Below are positions 49,319-59,754 of a stretch of DNA of 64,000 nt, piece by piece. The stretch is from Gordius sp. MW1 (taxonomy: Eukaryota; Nematomorpha; Gordioida; Gordea; Gordiidae). Under the pieces are notes generated by a model. The model saw nothing but the letters and a program-made list of their open reading frames with translations, did not search any database and was not told where the DNA came from. Position 1 is the first letter of the stretch, and each line of letters opens with the position of its first letter. The DNA lies in NCBI GenBank assembly GCA_964036665.1, contig OZ038531.1:5642168-5706167 (forward strand), read 5' to 3'. The translations under genes and the position numbers were made by a program.

Positions 49319-49899
49319 TTTATTATGGTTTTTTGTATTTAATTCTTGCATATCTGCTAATTAATAGATTTCCCCTAAAAATAAAATCTCCTAACAGCAT
49401 GGTTGCGTAATGTTAAGAGAGATTTTGCACCTAAGGAGAACCTTTACTTTGCAGTGTACATTTCACCACCAACTCCTTTTATACTTCTGTTTAAATAAAA
49501 ATATTTTATTTTTAGGGCAATAATATCATATTTAGTCTATGTGTAGAGCCTACCATTTATTTCACATATGATTGGAAACTATATGCAAGGTTGATTTTAG
49601 CAAAAAATTAAAGTTTCGGGATCCACTTATTTAAAAATTAAAAATGATTGGAAAAATAATATTGATTTGAAATTAAAAACTTTTGGGATCCAATACAAGT
49701 TCTATGAATAAATCATGAGTAGAAAGATATTAATTGAATCATTATTGTATAAATCAAATATTTATATAATCTGATAAACACCACATAAACACACCATTTC
49801 CTATATATACAAATACAAAAGTAAAAACATAATTAAAATAATTTTAGATTATGGAAAAATTTGTTTGTAAAAATCGAGGGCGCAATTTATTAGACAGTG
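49319..49899. other. AT-rich spacer
   Basis: Starts with a final partial unit of the tandem array (to about 49370), then AT-rich sequence without recognised features up to the target duplication AGACAGTG at 49892-49899. Confidence 0.5.
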
Positions 49900-50319
49900 T
49901 GGCATATGTGGCATATGCCAAGGCATAAATTTAAATTATGGCAAAAGTATAAAGATAAATTATATTAAATCTGGGATTAAAGTTAAAACATGTTTGAAAA
50001 TTTGGTTGTTTGTTATACCTATGGTTTGTCAGGATTTGGTTAAATAAAAAAAAATATAATATATAATACGGTAAATCTCGACCTCTAACTTAATAAGTAA
50101 TTTTCGATAAAGGGTGAGGTGTGGCATATGTGGCATATGCCGATCTTTAATAAATACTAAATCATATCTGATTTTATTAAAATACACAGGCACTGCAAAA
50201 ACTATTATATGTATACACACGCAACATTAATCAAGATCCGTATATGAAAGCTTATATTAAATAAATATCAAAAAGAAGATACGCACATATGTAAATCATG
50301 ATGATAATTAATTTGGATA

Positions 50320-50658
50320 TTGGATAATCATATATATGGTCGACGACACCCAAGAGGTGTTGATCGTAGGCGTTGCGAAAGATGTCAGCGATGGCATCGT
50401 TTGCCATTATGTACGCCTTCGACCGTTAACGTAGATGGTAATATAAGTGCCTTGCCTGTTGGAGGGCAAGTGGTCACGCCTGTTGGAAGGCAGGTGAATA
50501 CACCCCAAGTACAAACCAGCGGGTTGGTAACAACTGTCGTTGGCAGTGCTTTGGTCACCCCGCTAGCTGCTATGACCTTGCAGGAGATCTGCGAGGGCAA
50601 TGACCAGCTAATAAAAAGGGGAGGTGTGGCATATTATGCCGAATTAATTTATCATTAA
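50320..50658 (+). CDS. 112-codon ORF inside the CATATG transposon, unknown
   Basis: Bounded by AT-rich repeat arms, this frame has clearly higher GC than its surroundings. It opens with a basic, Cys/His segment RRRCERCQRWHRLPLC (spacing C-x2-C-x3-H-x4-C, one residue shorter than a retroviral-type zinc knuckle), then a Val/Thr/Pro-rich stretch (GGQVVTPVGRQVNTPQVQTS) with internal GGQVVTPVG repetition, then LQEICEGNDQLIKRGGVAYY. The family is unrecognised. It could be a captured host fragment, an element-encoded accessory protein, or a fortuitous frame. The last codons overlap the CATATG end motif, suggesting the stop was supplied by the element. Confidence 0.3.
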   Translation: MDNHIYGRRHPRGVDRRRCERCQRWHRLPLCTPSTVNVDGNISALPVGGQVVTPVGRQVNTPQVQTSGLVTTVVGSALVTPLAAMTLQEICEGNDQLIKRGGVAYYAELIYH

Positions 50659-50961
50659 TTATTGATTATTTTATTTTATTTGCATCTTGGTTAAATTACA
50701 CTCATCCCTGTTTTAACTTAATCTTTGCCGAATTTAAACTATCTCTTACTGACATACACACGCCACATGCACTGCATAATATTAAAATTCTCTTTAATCG
50801 TAGTGACATACACGCTCTTTGATTTTTGGGTAAACTGTTCTAATAACGTATAATGCTGTATATCATACTTGATTACACATGCACCGCACCCCTTACCAAT
50901 CTTCCAATATATAAAGTCCAGAAAGATAATATACGTTACACTCGTGCAACATTAATCAATC

Positions 50962-52152
50962 TAGAGGCCTGCAAATTCACTTTTTTTCAACCCGAACCCG
51001 ACCCGACCCGAAAGCGTTTTTAAATTTTCAACCCGAACCCGACCCGACCCGAAGCGTTTTTAAAATTTCAACCCGAACCCGACCCGACCCGAAAGCGTTT
51101 TTAATTTTCAACCCGAACCCGACCCGACCCGAAAGCGTTTTTAAATTATCAACGACTCGAACCAGTAGAAAAATTTGAGGATGAAAAATTTATTCGACAG
51201 AAATGATCATACAAAATTTGATTAATAAATTTATTAAATTGATTTACTATAATTATGTATAAATATTATGGCGTCTACAATTTCGGGGCGTAAATTAGAC
51301 CTTCTCTCTTCTATAATTCTTCCAGCAGTGGAAAAGGACCTCTCACTACTGGTAGAAGAAGCTGGTATGGCCAAAAATTTACGAGCCAATAGGGACAATG
51401 TCGGATATTTACATGAATTAATCTTCCACCATTCCAAAAGTTTGAAGCTGTATACACATTTTTTTCAAGCATATTCTTTATCTTATGTTGCATATTTTCA
51501 TTTTGGTCATTCTTATTGACTTAAATAAAATTAGTGTCATAGATATATATATTGGTAGGGTAGGATGTAGGAATAATAGATTTACTTTTTTGTTGATTTA
51601 TAAGTATGTAGTTATATCTTTTTTTAGTTAAATTTCTAATTTACTCTAAAGACTATAAACAATAATAAATAATCATTTGTTAATATTACCTTTCGTTATT
51701 CGACTTTAAATTGAATAATGTAGTTAAATTTATAATCTTCTCTATAGAGTATAGAATAGACTATAAACAATTAAAAAATACTCATTTGTTAATATTTTAC
51801 CTTTCGTGATTCAGCTTTAAATTTAAATTTGCCTCCAAATTAAACGAATTAAAAAATCGAAAAGGAAATTGATTCTATGAATGAATGAATATAATTAGTT
51901 TAGTCATACAATTCGATATTGTATAACTAAAATTATAGAAAATAGCATTAATTTAACAAATACGTTTCGTTCATTTTGTAATGTAAGATTCATATCCTTT
52001 GACCCGACTCTATAAATCCAACCCGACCCGACCCGAATGCATTCTAAAATTTTCAACCCGAACCCGACCCGACCCGAAAATTTTTAACTCTAACCCGACC
52101 CGACCTCGGGTCGGGTCGGGTTCGGGTTTCGGGTGACCCGTGCAGGCCTCTA
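50962..52152 (-). mobile_element. hAT element with CCCGACCCGA arrays, nested
   Basis: 1191 bp; TAGAGGCCTGCA ... TGCAGGCCTCTA perfect 12 bp ends; target AATCAATC exactly duplicated (50954-50961, 52153-52160). Each end carries several tandem AACCCGACCCGACCCGAA blocks (about four at the left with an AAGCGTTTTTAAA spacer, about three at the right plus an inverted GGGTCGGGTCGGG). The interior retains a transposase fragment on the minus strand. It sits inside the CATATG element. Confidence 0.93.
51234..51437 (-). pseudogene. hAT transposase carboxy-terminal dimerisation domain
   Basis: Reads WWKINSCKYPTLSLLARKFL, then IPASSTSSERSFSTAG, then RRSNLRPEIVDAIIFIHN: the hallmark hAT dimerisation block, ending at a stop. 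The RNase H-like catalytic core that should precede it is absent, so the host element is an internal-deletion derivative dependent on a transposase encoded elsewhere. The frame itself is intact, suggesting recent decay or constraint. Confidence 0.92.
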
Positions 52153-53850
52153 AATCAATCTCATCCAGAAAGATATTGGAAGAAGCCCAACATATATGTT
52201 AACCTTATGTCATTCGAAAAATATTATATGTAATATTTGAATATCATCATGAATCACTATATGGGACAACTCTCCCTCTTTTTTAATCATTATAAAATTG
52301 TGCTGGTGAAAATATATATAAAATTGCACTGTGAAAATCGTTAGAAAATATATTCTGAAACGGCGTTTTAATAAAGAACATAAAATTGTTGAAGTTATTA
52401 TTAAGGAAGAAGCTTACAATATTAAATGCCAGAAATATTTTTAAAAAATTGATACTATTAAACCGGTATTTACAGGGCACTGAACTCAGTCAATGAGTCA
52501 ACCTTGGTTTTTGGGGCACTGAACTCAATTAATGAGTCAATCTTTGGTTTATGAGGAACGGGATTTTGCTAAAAATCCGTATCCTCGGTTTCGGTAAGTG
52601 GTGTCAATGGATATAAATTTGAATTATGGCATATTAAAATTAAAAACGTCGATAGGCATAAATTTAAATTATGGCAAAAGTATAAAGATAAATTATATTA
52701 AATTTTGGATTAAAGTTAAAACATGTTTGAAAATAAAGTTGTTTGTTATACCTATGGTTTGTCAGGATTTGGTTAAATAAAAAAAAATATAATATATAAT
52801 AAGGTAAATCTCGACCTCTAACTTAATAAGTAATTTTCTATAAAGGGTGAGGTGTGGCATATGTGGCATATGCCGATCTTTAATAAATACTAAATCATCT
52901 GATTTTATTAAAATACACACGCACTGCAAAAACTATTATATGTACACACACGCAACATTAATCAAGATCCGTATATGAAAGCTTATATTAAATAAATATC
53001 AAAAAGAAGATACGCACATATGTAAATCATGATGATTATTAATTTGGATATTGGATAATCATACATATCGATCAATATACCTCGCTTACCATGATATAAT
53101 ATTATTATTATCGACTATTATAGATCACTTTTCACGTTTACTTATTTAGATTTTTATATTTTTCACTGGAATAGTTATGAACGAAAAAATGTAGCTTTAA
53201 AAAGAGTGAAGATAATAAACATTATTTCGCGGTAGTTTAGAAACAAATTAATTAGCTTAAAATAAATAAATACAATGATTCGCGAACAGCATAAATTCAT
53301 ATAATAATCAGTCATTTAATTAGCTATTATAATACAAACAATTTCTCAGAAAGGTTTTATTAAATTCGTAAGATGACACCAATAATGAATCTTCGCGGTT
53401 AGGGAATTATAATAGTATTTATTTATTTTAAGCTAATTTATTTGTTTCTAAACTAACGCGAAATAATGTTTATTATCTTTCCTCTTTTTAAAGCTACATT
53501 TTTTCGTTCATAACTATTCCAGTGAAAAATATAATAATATATGAATAAGTAAACGTGAAAAGTGATCTATATATAATAGTCGATAATAATAATATTATAT
53601 CATGGTAAGCGAGGTATATTGATCGATATGTATGATTATCCAATATCTAAATTAATAATCATCATGATTTACATATGTGCGTATCTTCTTTTTGATATTC
53701 ATTTAATATAAGCTTTCAAATACGGATCTTGATTAATGTTGCGTGTGTGTACATATAATAGTTTTTGCAGTGCGTGTGTATTTTAATAAAATCAGATATG
53801 ATTTAGTATTTATTAAAGATCGGCATATGCCACATATGCTACAGACAGTG

Positions 53851-54514
53851 AATCGCATAAATGTACTCGATGTGTACACCTATACACCATTATTAAATAA
53901 GCAAGTTAGAGGCAAGAGTTGATTTTCAAAACATTAAATATTTAGTAAGAGGGGGATCGTCTACTTATCACTCAAAAAAGCCAACGTCATTTTCCCATCA
54001 GATCCTGAACAGGAGCAAACTAGATAAAAATACTAGACTCCAAAAGGGCCTTGTATTTTTTTAGCTAGTTCTTCACCGAGGACCATTTTGGTAAAGCTGC
54101 TTAAATAACTAGGCATATAAATGGAACAGCATAGAAATTGATCACTTCAATTAAAACTTTTCATGGGCATAGCCGTTTTTCAATTAGGGAAAACTTTACA
54201 AAAAAAAGTTACTTATGGAAAAATACGTATAATCATGCAATGGTTATTAGCAATTTACATTTTTTAAAGTAAGATTAATATTTTTTGTTAATTTATTTAA
54301 TGTTAATATTTAGAATGTGGTATGGTAGGTGTTAATTAGCGAATAATGTAATTGGAATACTTTAGATTTTGAGTAACTTACCACACCAAAGTAGCGGCTT
54401 GCGATTTAAATTTTAATAATTTTAGCTCGTTGAATTAAATATGAGTGGCCCTTAAGACATGTAAATAATTTTTATAGTTATTGCATATTTATATCAGAGG
54501 TCAGATTTGGAATT
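53851..54514. other. AT-rich spacer
   Basis: No gene, RNA or repeat boundary recognised between the right target duplication of the CATATG element and the GCCCGG-rich repeat. Confidence 0.5.
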
Positions 54515-55035
54515 TTCTGCCCGGACCGCCCGATTCAATTTTTTAACTTCCCTGCTCGCCCGGGCCCGCCCGAACCCTTCTAAGTGTCCGCTCGGCCATG
54601 CCCGAACCATTTGAGCTGCCCGAACTGCCTGGCCAAAAGATTAAATGAAGTAGAATTAAATTCAGCACTTATAGGTGCATACATTGTGTGCAAATGGCAT
54701 GACGCCTTTGTTTTAAGTCTAGACGGCACATGTGTATCACGAACAATGAAAGGGATACATAAATATAAATATTACAATCCTTTCCATAAGCGTAGCTAGG
54801 GGTCTGAAAGAAATGGAGTCGGACAAAAATTATAAAAAAAATAACTTGGGAAGGGGTGGCAATATACTATTTTAACATTTTAAGCATTGGCGATATACAA
54901 TATAATAAAAAAGTAACAAAATAGTATACTATGTTTTTAATTTAATTATGCTTGAATTCCCGAATCTTATCAGCGTGCCCGCCCGGACCCGCCCGAAATT
55001 TAAAATTTAAGACAGTTGCCCGGCCCAATCTGGTC
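54515..55035. repeat. GCCCGG-rich dispersed repeat with an inserted GGGCGTAG piece
   Basis: Left CTGCCCGGACCGCCCG and right GACAGTTGCCCGGCCC match the ERCC3-intron copy. The middle has a fragment of the other MITE family near 54787 (CCATAAGCGTAGCTAGG). Possible outer inverted ends are CAGAGGTCAGATT and AATCTGGTCTTTG, but no target duplication was found. The small frame at 54584-54799 is a by-product. Confidence 0.5.
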
Positions 55036-55559
55036 TTTGAATCCTTAACATTAAAATACAATATGAACACACAAACATAAAAGGTTTTAATTTAGTAGTA
55101 AATATTCCAAAAGCATCTTCAAATTTCGCAACATTAATCATTTTATCTGATGTGATGATATTTAAATCGGTGTTTAATTAATCAAAATAAATATATAAAT
55201 GGTCTTCATAGGTGAAATTTTTTTTATGCATTCCAGCGACTTCTGTACCTGCCAAACGATAGCCTACAAAGCATTAGATTAAATCATTAGACTAGCAGTT
55301 TGTAATGCTTGAACTCATAACCTCTAAAATTCACAGGCCATAAGTAACATTATGTATTTGTTTTGGCATTTTAATTACCTTCCACATTATAAAGATAAAA
55401 TTGAGTGAACTCTAATCCACTAAATTTTTTGTGCGATTTTGCACTACACCAAAATTTTGAGCATAAGCTTATATAATAAAATAATTTGTGGCTGAATTAT
55501 AGAAAAAATGAAATAAATAAATACTTTGGGAGGTCTTATACTCTAACAGAATTTTTTAA

Positions 55560-56087
55560 TTTTTGAGTGTAAAATGTGGATTTATTAAAAACCTCAAAAT
55601 TCTTATTCCTACTAGTAGCAATGCTACCTTTTTTTGTTATTTTTACAACGTTTTAATGTGCGCAGTTAAATACTTATGTAATAAATATTAATAAAAAGTA
55701 TCAACCAATACATTTTAACATAGTAATAAACATAAAATTAATTCTTTTGAAACGAGGTGATAATGGTTATTTAATTCTTAAATTATTTATTTTAAAAACA
55801 TTACAAAGTTTTGCCAATGCTAACTAAGGGTCCAAGCTAATTCAAATGTGCAATTGACACGTTTATACTAGTTTTTAATATAATAATGGGGCGCCATCTC
55901 TATTTCGTAAATATTTTTATTTATATATTAATTAAAATAAATTAGGATGAAATTAAAATAGTTTAAAATTTTGTTTATAAAAATCGAGACATGTCGAGAT
56001 TTCTCGTCGAGACGGCGATTTTTCTAAACCGTGAAGAGACGAGATCTCTCATATTGGCACTCGAGACGAGATGAGATTGAAACACTA
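55560..56087. repeat. old GAGAC-family hAT MITE, right part
   Basis: The interior matches 61690-61900 (TTTTTACAACGTTTTAAT, GTTATTTAATTC) and the right end is a mutated GAGACGAGA block closing GATTGAAACACTA at 56087. Left end not identified; more diverged than the copies at 25740 and 59755. It directly abuts the 5' end of RTE copy C. Confidence 0.6.
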
Positions 56088-56089
56088 CT

Positions 56090-59000
56090 AAAGATATTGA
56101 TAATTTATAATAGTCTTACCTACGACGGTCCCAAGTCCATGTACAAAAAGTGGAGGGTTGGCGTCAGGTGGGACACCGGCTATAAAAACCAACTCCAAAA
56201 TTATGATAGTTTCCAACAAGATTTTACAAGAAAAGGCTAAGGCGTCCTCCACAAACGACGCGCACTGCATACCCCGCCCGTGCAATGTAAAAAATACACT
56301 AGGGTTACTGTCCAACTCACAACGAAGGCGGCTAAGGAAATTAGTTGTTGAAAGAATGCGAATAACGTGCTGGAATGTGGGAAAGTTGACGGGGAAGGGC
56401 ATCGAGGTCACACAAATGCTAAGAAGAAAGATACACATCGCCTGCCTACAAGAGACGAGGTGGAACGGAACGAAAGCTCGGGAATTAGATACAAGCTTTT
56501 CTACAGTGGGTCACCAAATAGTAGAAACGGGGTCGGTATCGTTCTAAGCGAATCGTTCAAGGACAAGGTGGGGGAAGTCAAGCGTTGTTTCGTCAGGCTA
56601 ATGTGGGTGAAGATTGCAGAACAAGGGGCCCTCCTAACCGTTATGTGCGCGTATGCTCCTAAAATTGGGTGTTCGGAATCAGAAAAAGACATATTCTTCG
56701 ATTCATTGGAAAAGGAAAAACAGTCGAAACTTCTTAATCGTCAATCGGATTATCGCGGAAATCTTTTAATCGCGAAGTTAACCGCCATTTTATTTTTTAA
56801 ACGATAGTATTAACAAAAACATCGTTTATTGTTGAATCGCTTAATAGTACAATATCGGATATTCACAAACATTTTCCAGTCCTTAAAGCAACCAGATAAT
56901 TATATAAAATATCGTTGTATTGCGAAGCGTAAGAAATAAATATTTAATATAATGTACATATACTTTTCCATCGTTTAATAGCGAAATATCGGTTAATCGT
57001 GAATTATTTTCCAGGCCCAAGGCTTTGCAATAAAACGGTTTTGACTGTACAAAGAATAGGACAGGAAGAAAGGCTAATTATTGGGGCAGATTTCAATGCT
57101 CACGTAGGGAAAGATCGCCTCGGGTATGAACGCAATCATGGAGGCTATGGGTATGGTCTAAAGAACAAAGAAGGGGAAAAACTTCTCCAAGTATCCCAAG
57201 CATATGACATGGCGATCGTTAACACCTATTTTCAAAAGCGCGATGGACCTATAGAAGTGGGAAGCATTTTAGTCAAATTGACTATTTGCTTATACGGCGA
57301 AAGGACTTATGGAGTATCAAGGATTGCAAAGTAATACCGGGAGATGAAATCGCCAGGCGACATCGTCCCCTTGTTATGGATCTTGGCAGAAGAGTATTTC
57401 CCGAAAGAAGAAAGGTCTATGAACCTCGAATTCGATATGAAAGGCTAAAGGATACGTCGACGAACGAAGAATACCATCAAAAAGCCTCCTCACTCTTGGG
57501 TGCAAGGAAGTTGCAAAGGGATGTCGACGACGATTAGGAGACGCTATCTAAGGACATTAAGGAAACAGCGATTTGTGTACTAGGACAGACCAAAGGAGGC
57601 AAAACTATGAATAGGGAACTATGGTGGTGGGATCAAACGGTTAAAGATTTCATCGAAAGAAAGAAAAATCTATATAGACGGTGGCATAAATCAAGTCGGA
57701 GGATTATCAAGAATATAGGGACGCAAAGAGGGCCGCAAAAAAGGCCGTTGCAAAAGCGAAGAATGCCGCGTACACCGAGATGGCAAACAAACTGGATCAT
57801 AAAAGGGGCGATAGGCTTTTGTACAAATTGGCCAAGATAAGGGAGAAGAAAAGTCTCGATGTCGGAGTTCTTAAAATAGTCAAAAACGAGAAGGGTCAAA
57901 CCTAATTCAAGCCGAAAGAAGTGATGGAAAGGTGTAAAGGATATTTGAAGAAACTTATGAATATGGCAAATGACAGGGATTCTCTTCCCAAAATTGAGCC
58001 AAATATAAGCATGGTCTAACTCTTTCAGGAGGATGAAGTTAGGACACAAATGAACAAGATGCAAAAAGGAAAAGCAAATGGCCCAGATGGAATACCTATG
58101 GAAGCTTTGCTCGGATGTCGTGAAGAAGGAGTCACCATCATGACGAACCTCCTTAACAAGATATTGGTAGAAGAGCGATTTCCTAATCAATGGAGAACAA
58201 GCACGATTATACCCTTATTTAAAGGCAAAGGGGAACCTCAGGACTGTGGCAATTACAGAGGTATCAAGCTAACATGCCACTCCTTGAAGCTTATGGAAAG
58301 GATCTTAGTAACAAGGCTGAAAAACGAGGTGGAAATATCGGCTAATCAATTCGGATTTGTGGCCGGCAAATCCACAATCGACCCAATCTTCGCCCTAAGA
58401 CAAATGATGGATAAGTATCGTGAAAAGTGGAAAGACCTACATATGGTTTTTATCTACTTGGAGAAAGCTTATGACACGGTCCCCCGCGATTTAATATGGT
58501 GGTGCCTGAGAAAACAAAATATCCCTGACGCATATATACGGCTTATGAAAAATATTAATAAAGCCTCAAACCCTTGCATTAGGACGACATTTGGAGACTC
58601 TAAACCTTTTCGGGTTAATATTGGATTACATCAAAGCTCTGCTTTAAGTCCCTTTTTATTTAATATAATTATAGACACGATAACGAGGGACATTCTAAAG
58701 CCATCGCCATTGTGTATGCTATATGCCGATGATATAGTACTATGCGAGGAAACAAGGGAGAATGTATTCGATGAAGCCGAAAAGTAGTCAAAGTGTTTAG
58801 CTGGATATGGTTTGAAGGTCAACGATCGAAAAACGGTATACATGGATATGAACGTTACAGGCACCCCATCACTGGATGACAATCTAAAGTACCCAAAAGT
58901 AGACAGATTTACATACCTCGGCTCGATACTACATCAAGAGGGAGGTTGCGCAACGGAAGTCAATGCCCGGATCCAAAAAGGATGGCTTAAATGGCGAAGT

Positions 59001-59500
59001 ATATCTGGTGTAATGTGCGACAAGAAGATGCCAATATGGTTGAAGAGCAAAGCTTTCAAATCCTTCGTAAGACCGGTGTTACTATATGGAAATGAAACAT
59101 GGGCATTAAACACCACGAAAGGAAAGCCATTATAAGCCACAGAGATGAGAATGATACGTGGATTTTGGGGGTATACTAAGCTCGACCACATGACGAATGA
59201 CTTTCTGATGACAAAAATGGGTATTCAACATGGCGGACATGATTAACGAAAATCGGCTAAGGTGGTATGTGCTTATACTAAGAAGGGACACGGATGACGT
59301 AAATTGAAAAGTACCGGACATGGAGGTACGGGGGAAAAGAGGAAGAGGACGACCCCGTGTCACGTGGAAAGGGCAAGTCGATAAAATGATGAAAACTAAG
59401 GAGATTAGTCAAGACATGGCATTCACTCGGTCAAGATGGAAGAAACTTATCAAAGCAAACCCCACGAATGTGGGACCAAATAACTGATAAAGAAGAAGAG
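56090..59500 (+). pseudogene. RTE-type non-LTR retrotransposon, copy C, near full length
   Basis: Encodes an apurinic-type endonuclease followed by reverse transcriptase, in broken frames. Endonuclease pieces: RMRITCWNVGKLTGKGIEV, CLQETRWNGTKARE, GVGIVLSESFKDKV, then after an insertion IIGADFNAHVGKDRLGYERN. RT core at 58050-58787: GKANGPDGIPMEA, PLFKGKGEPQDCGNYRGIKL, NQFGFVAGKSTIDPIFALRQ, and the YADD catalytic box at 58722-58733. The carboxy-terminal region (58812-59135) has KVDRFTYLGSILHQEGGCA. Stops and frameshifts occur (for example near 57536, 57905, 58018 and 58785), plus the pogo-like MITE at 56721-57047. The endonuclease resembles the RTE-clade domains often mislabelled craniofacial development protein 2. 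Confidence 0.93.
56721..57047. repeat. pogo/Tigger-like MITE, copy 2, inside the RTE endonuclease
   Basis: CAGTCGAAACTTCTTAATCG ... CGGTTTTGACTG, followed by TA; colinear with 5334-5664. It separates FFDSLEKE from RIGQEERLIIGADF of the endonuclease, so it inserted after the RTE did. Confidence 0.85.
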
Positions 59501-59754
59501 TCTTAATGTATATTTCATTGTCTTAGAGTCATTCGCGTGGCAACTCTTTACATCATACGGTAGTTTAGCTGTAACAAATGAAACGAAAAACTTAGTTAGC
59601 ATTAGAGTAATTAAGGGTCAATATGCACTTATCTTAACGATCTTATTATTTATATTAAGAACGATCTTCAAGCAAGCATCTGATTTATTTGTTCTATTGG
59701 CAAATATATGAGTTTTTAGTCTTCCCTATGATAACCGATTGATCAATTAATAAC

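Larger units (their letters stand above)
49900..53842. mobile_element. composite CATATG-ended DNA transposon with fold-back arms
   Basis: Starts TGGCATATGTGGCATATGCC and ends with the inverse GGCATATGCCACATATGC plus TAC; AGACAGTG is duplicated on both sides (49892-49899, 53843-53850). The end motif recurs inside at about 50120, 50627 and 52854. A block of about 400 bp (49938-50338) is repeated directly at 52670-53068, and part of it again inverted at 53636-53842. About 52850-53275 and 53422-53842 form long fold-back arms around a 145 bp spacer. Nested: a hAT element (50962-52152) and a 112-codon ORF. A short tandem repeat (GGCACTGAACTCA twice) lies near 52478-52535. Superfamily uncertain. Confidence 0.8.

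Noticed and set aside
50980..51150. Telomere-like CCCGAA/CCCGACCCGA tracts, also near 52020-52130
   Set aside because: They are subterminal arrays of a hAT element with 12 bp perfect ends and an exact 8 bp TSD, not telomeric repeats.
57633..58190. Minus-strand 185-codon frame
   Set aside because: Antisense of the RTE copy C linker/RT region; the plus strand carries the recognised motifs.
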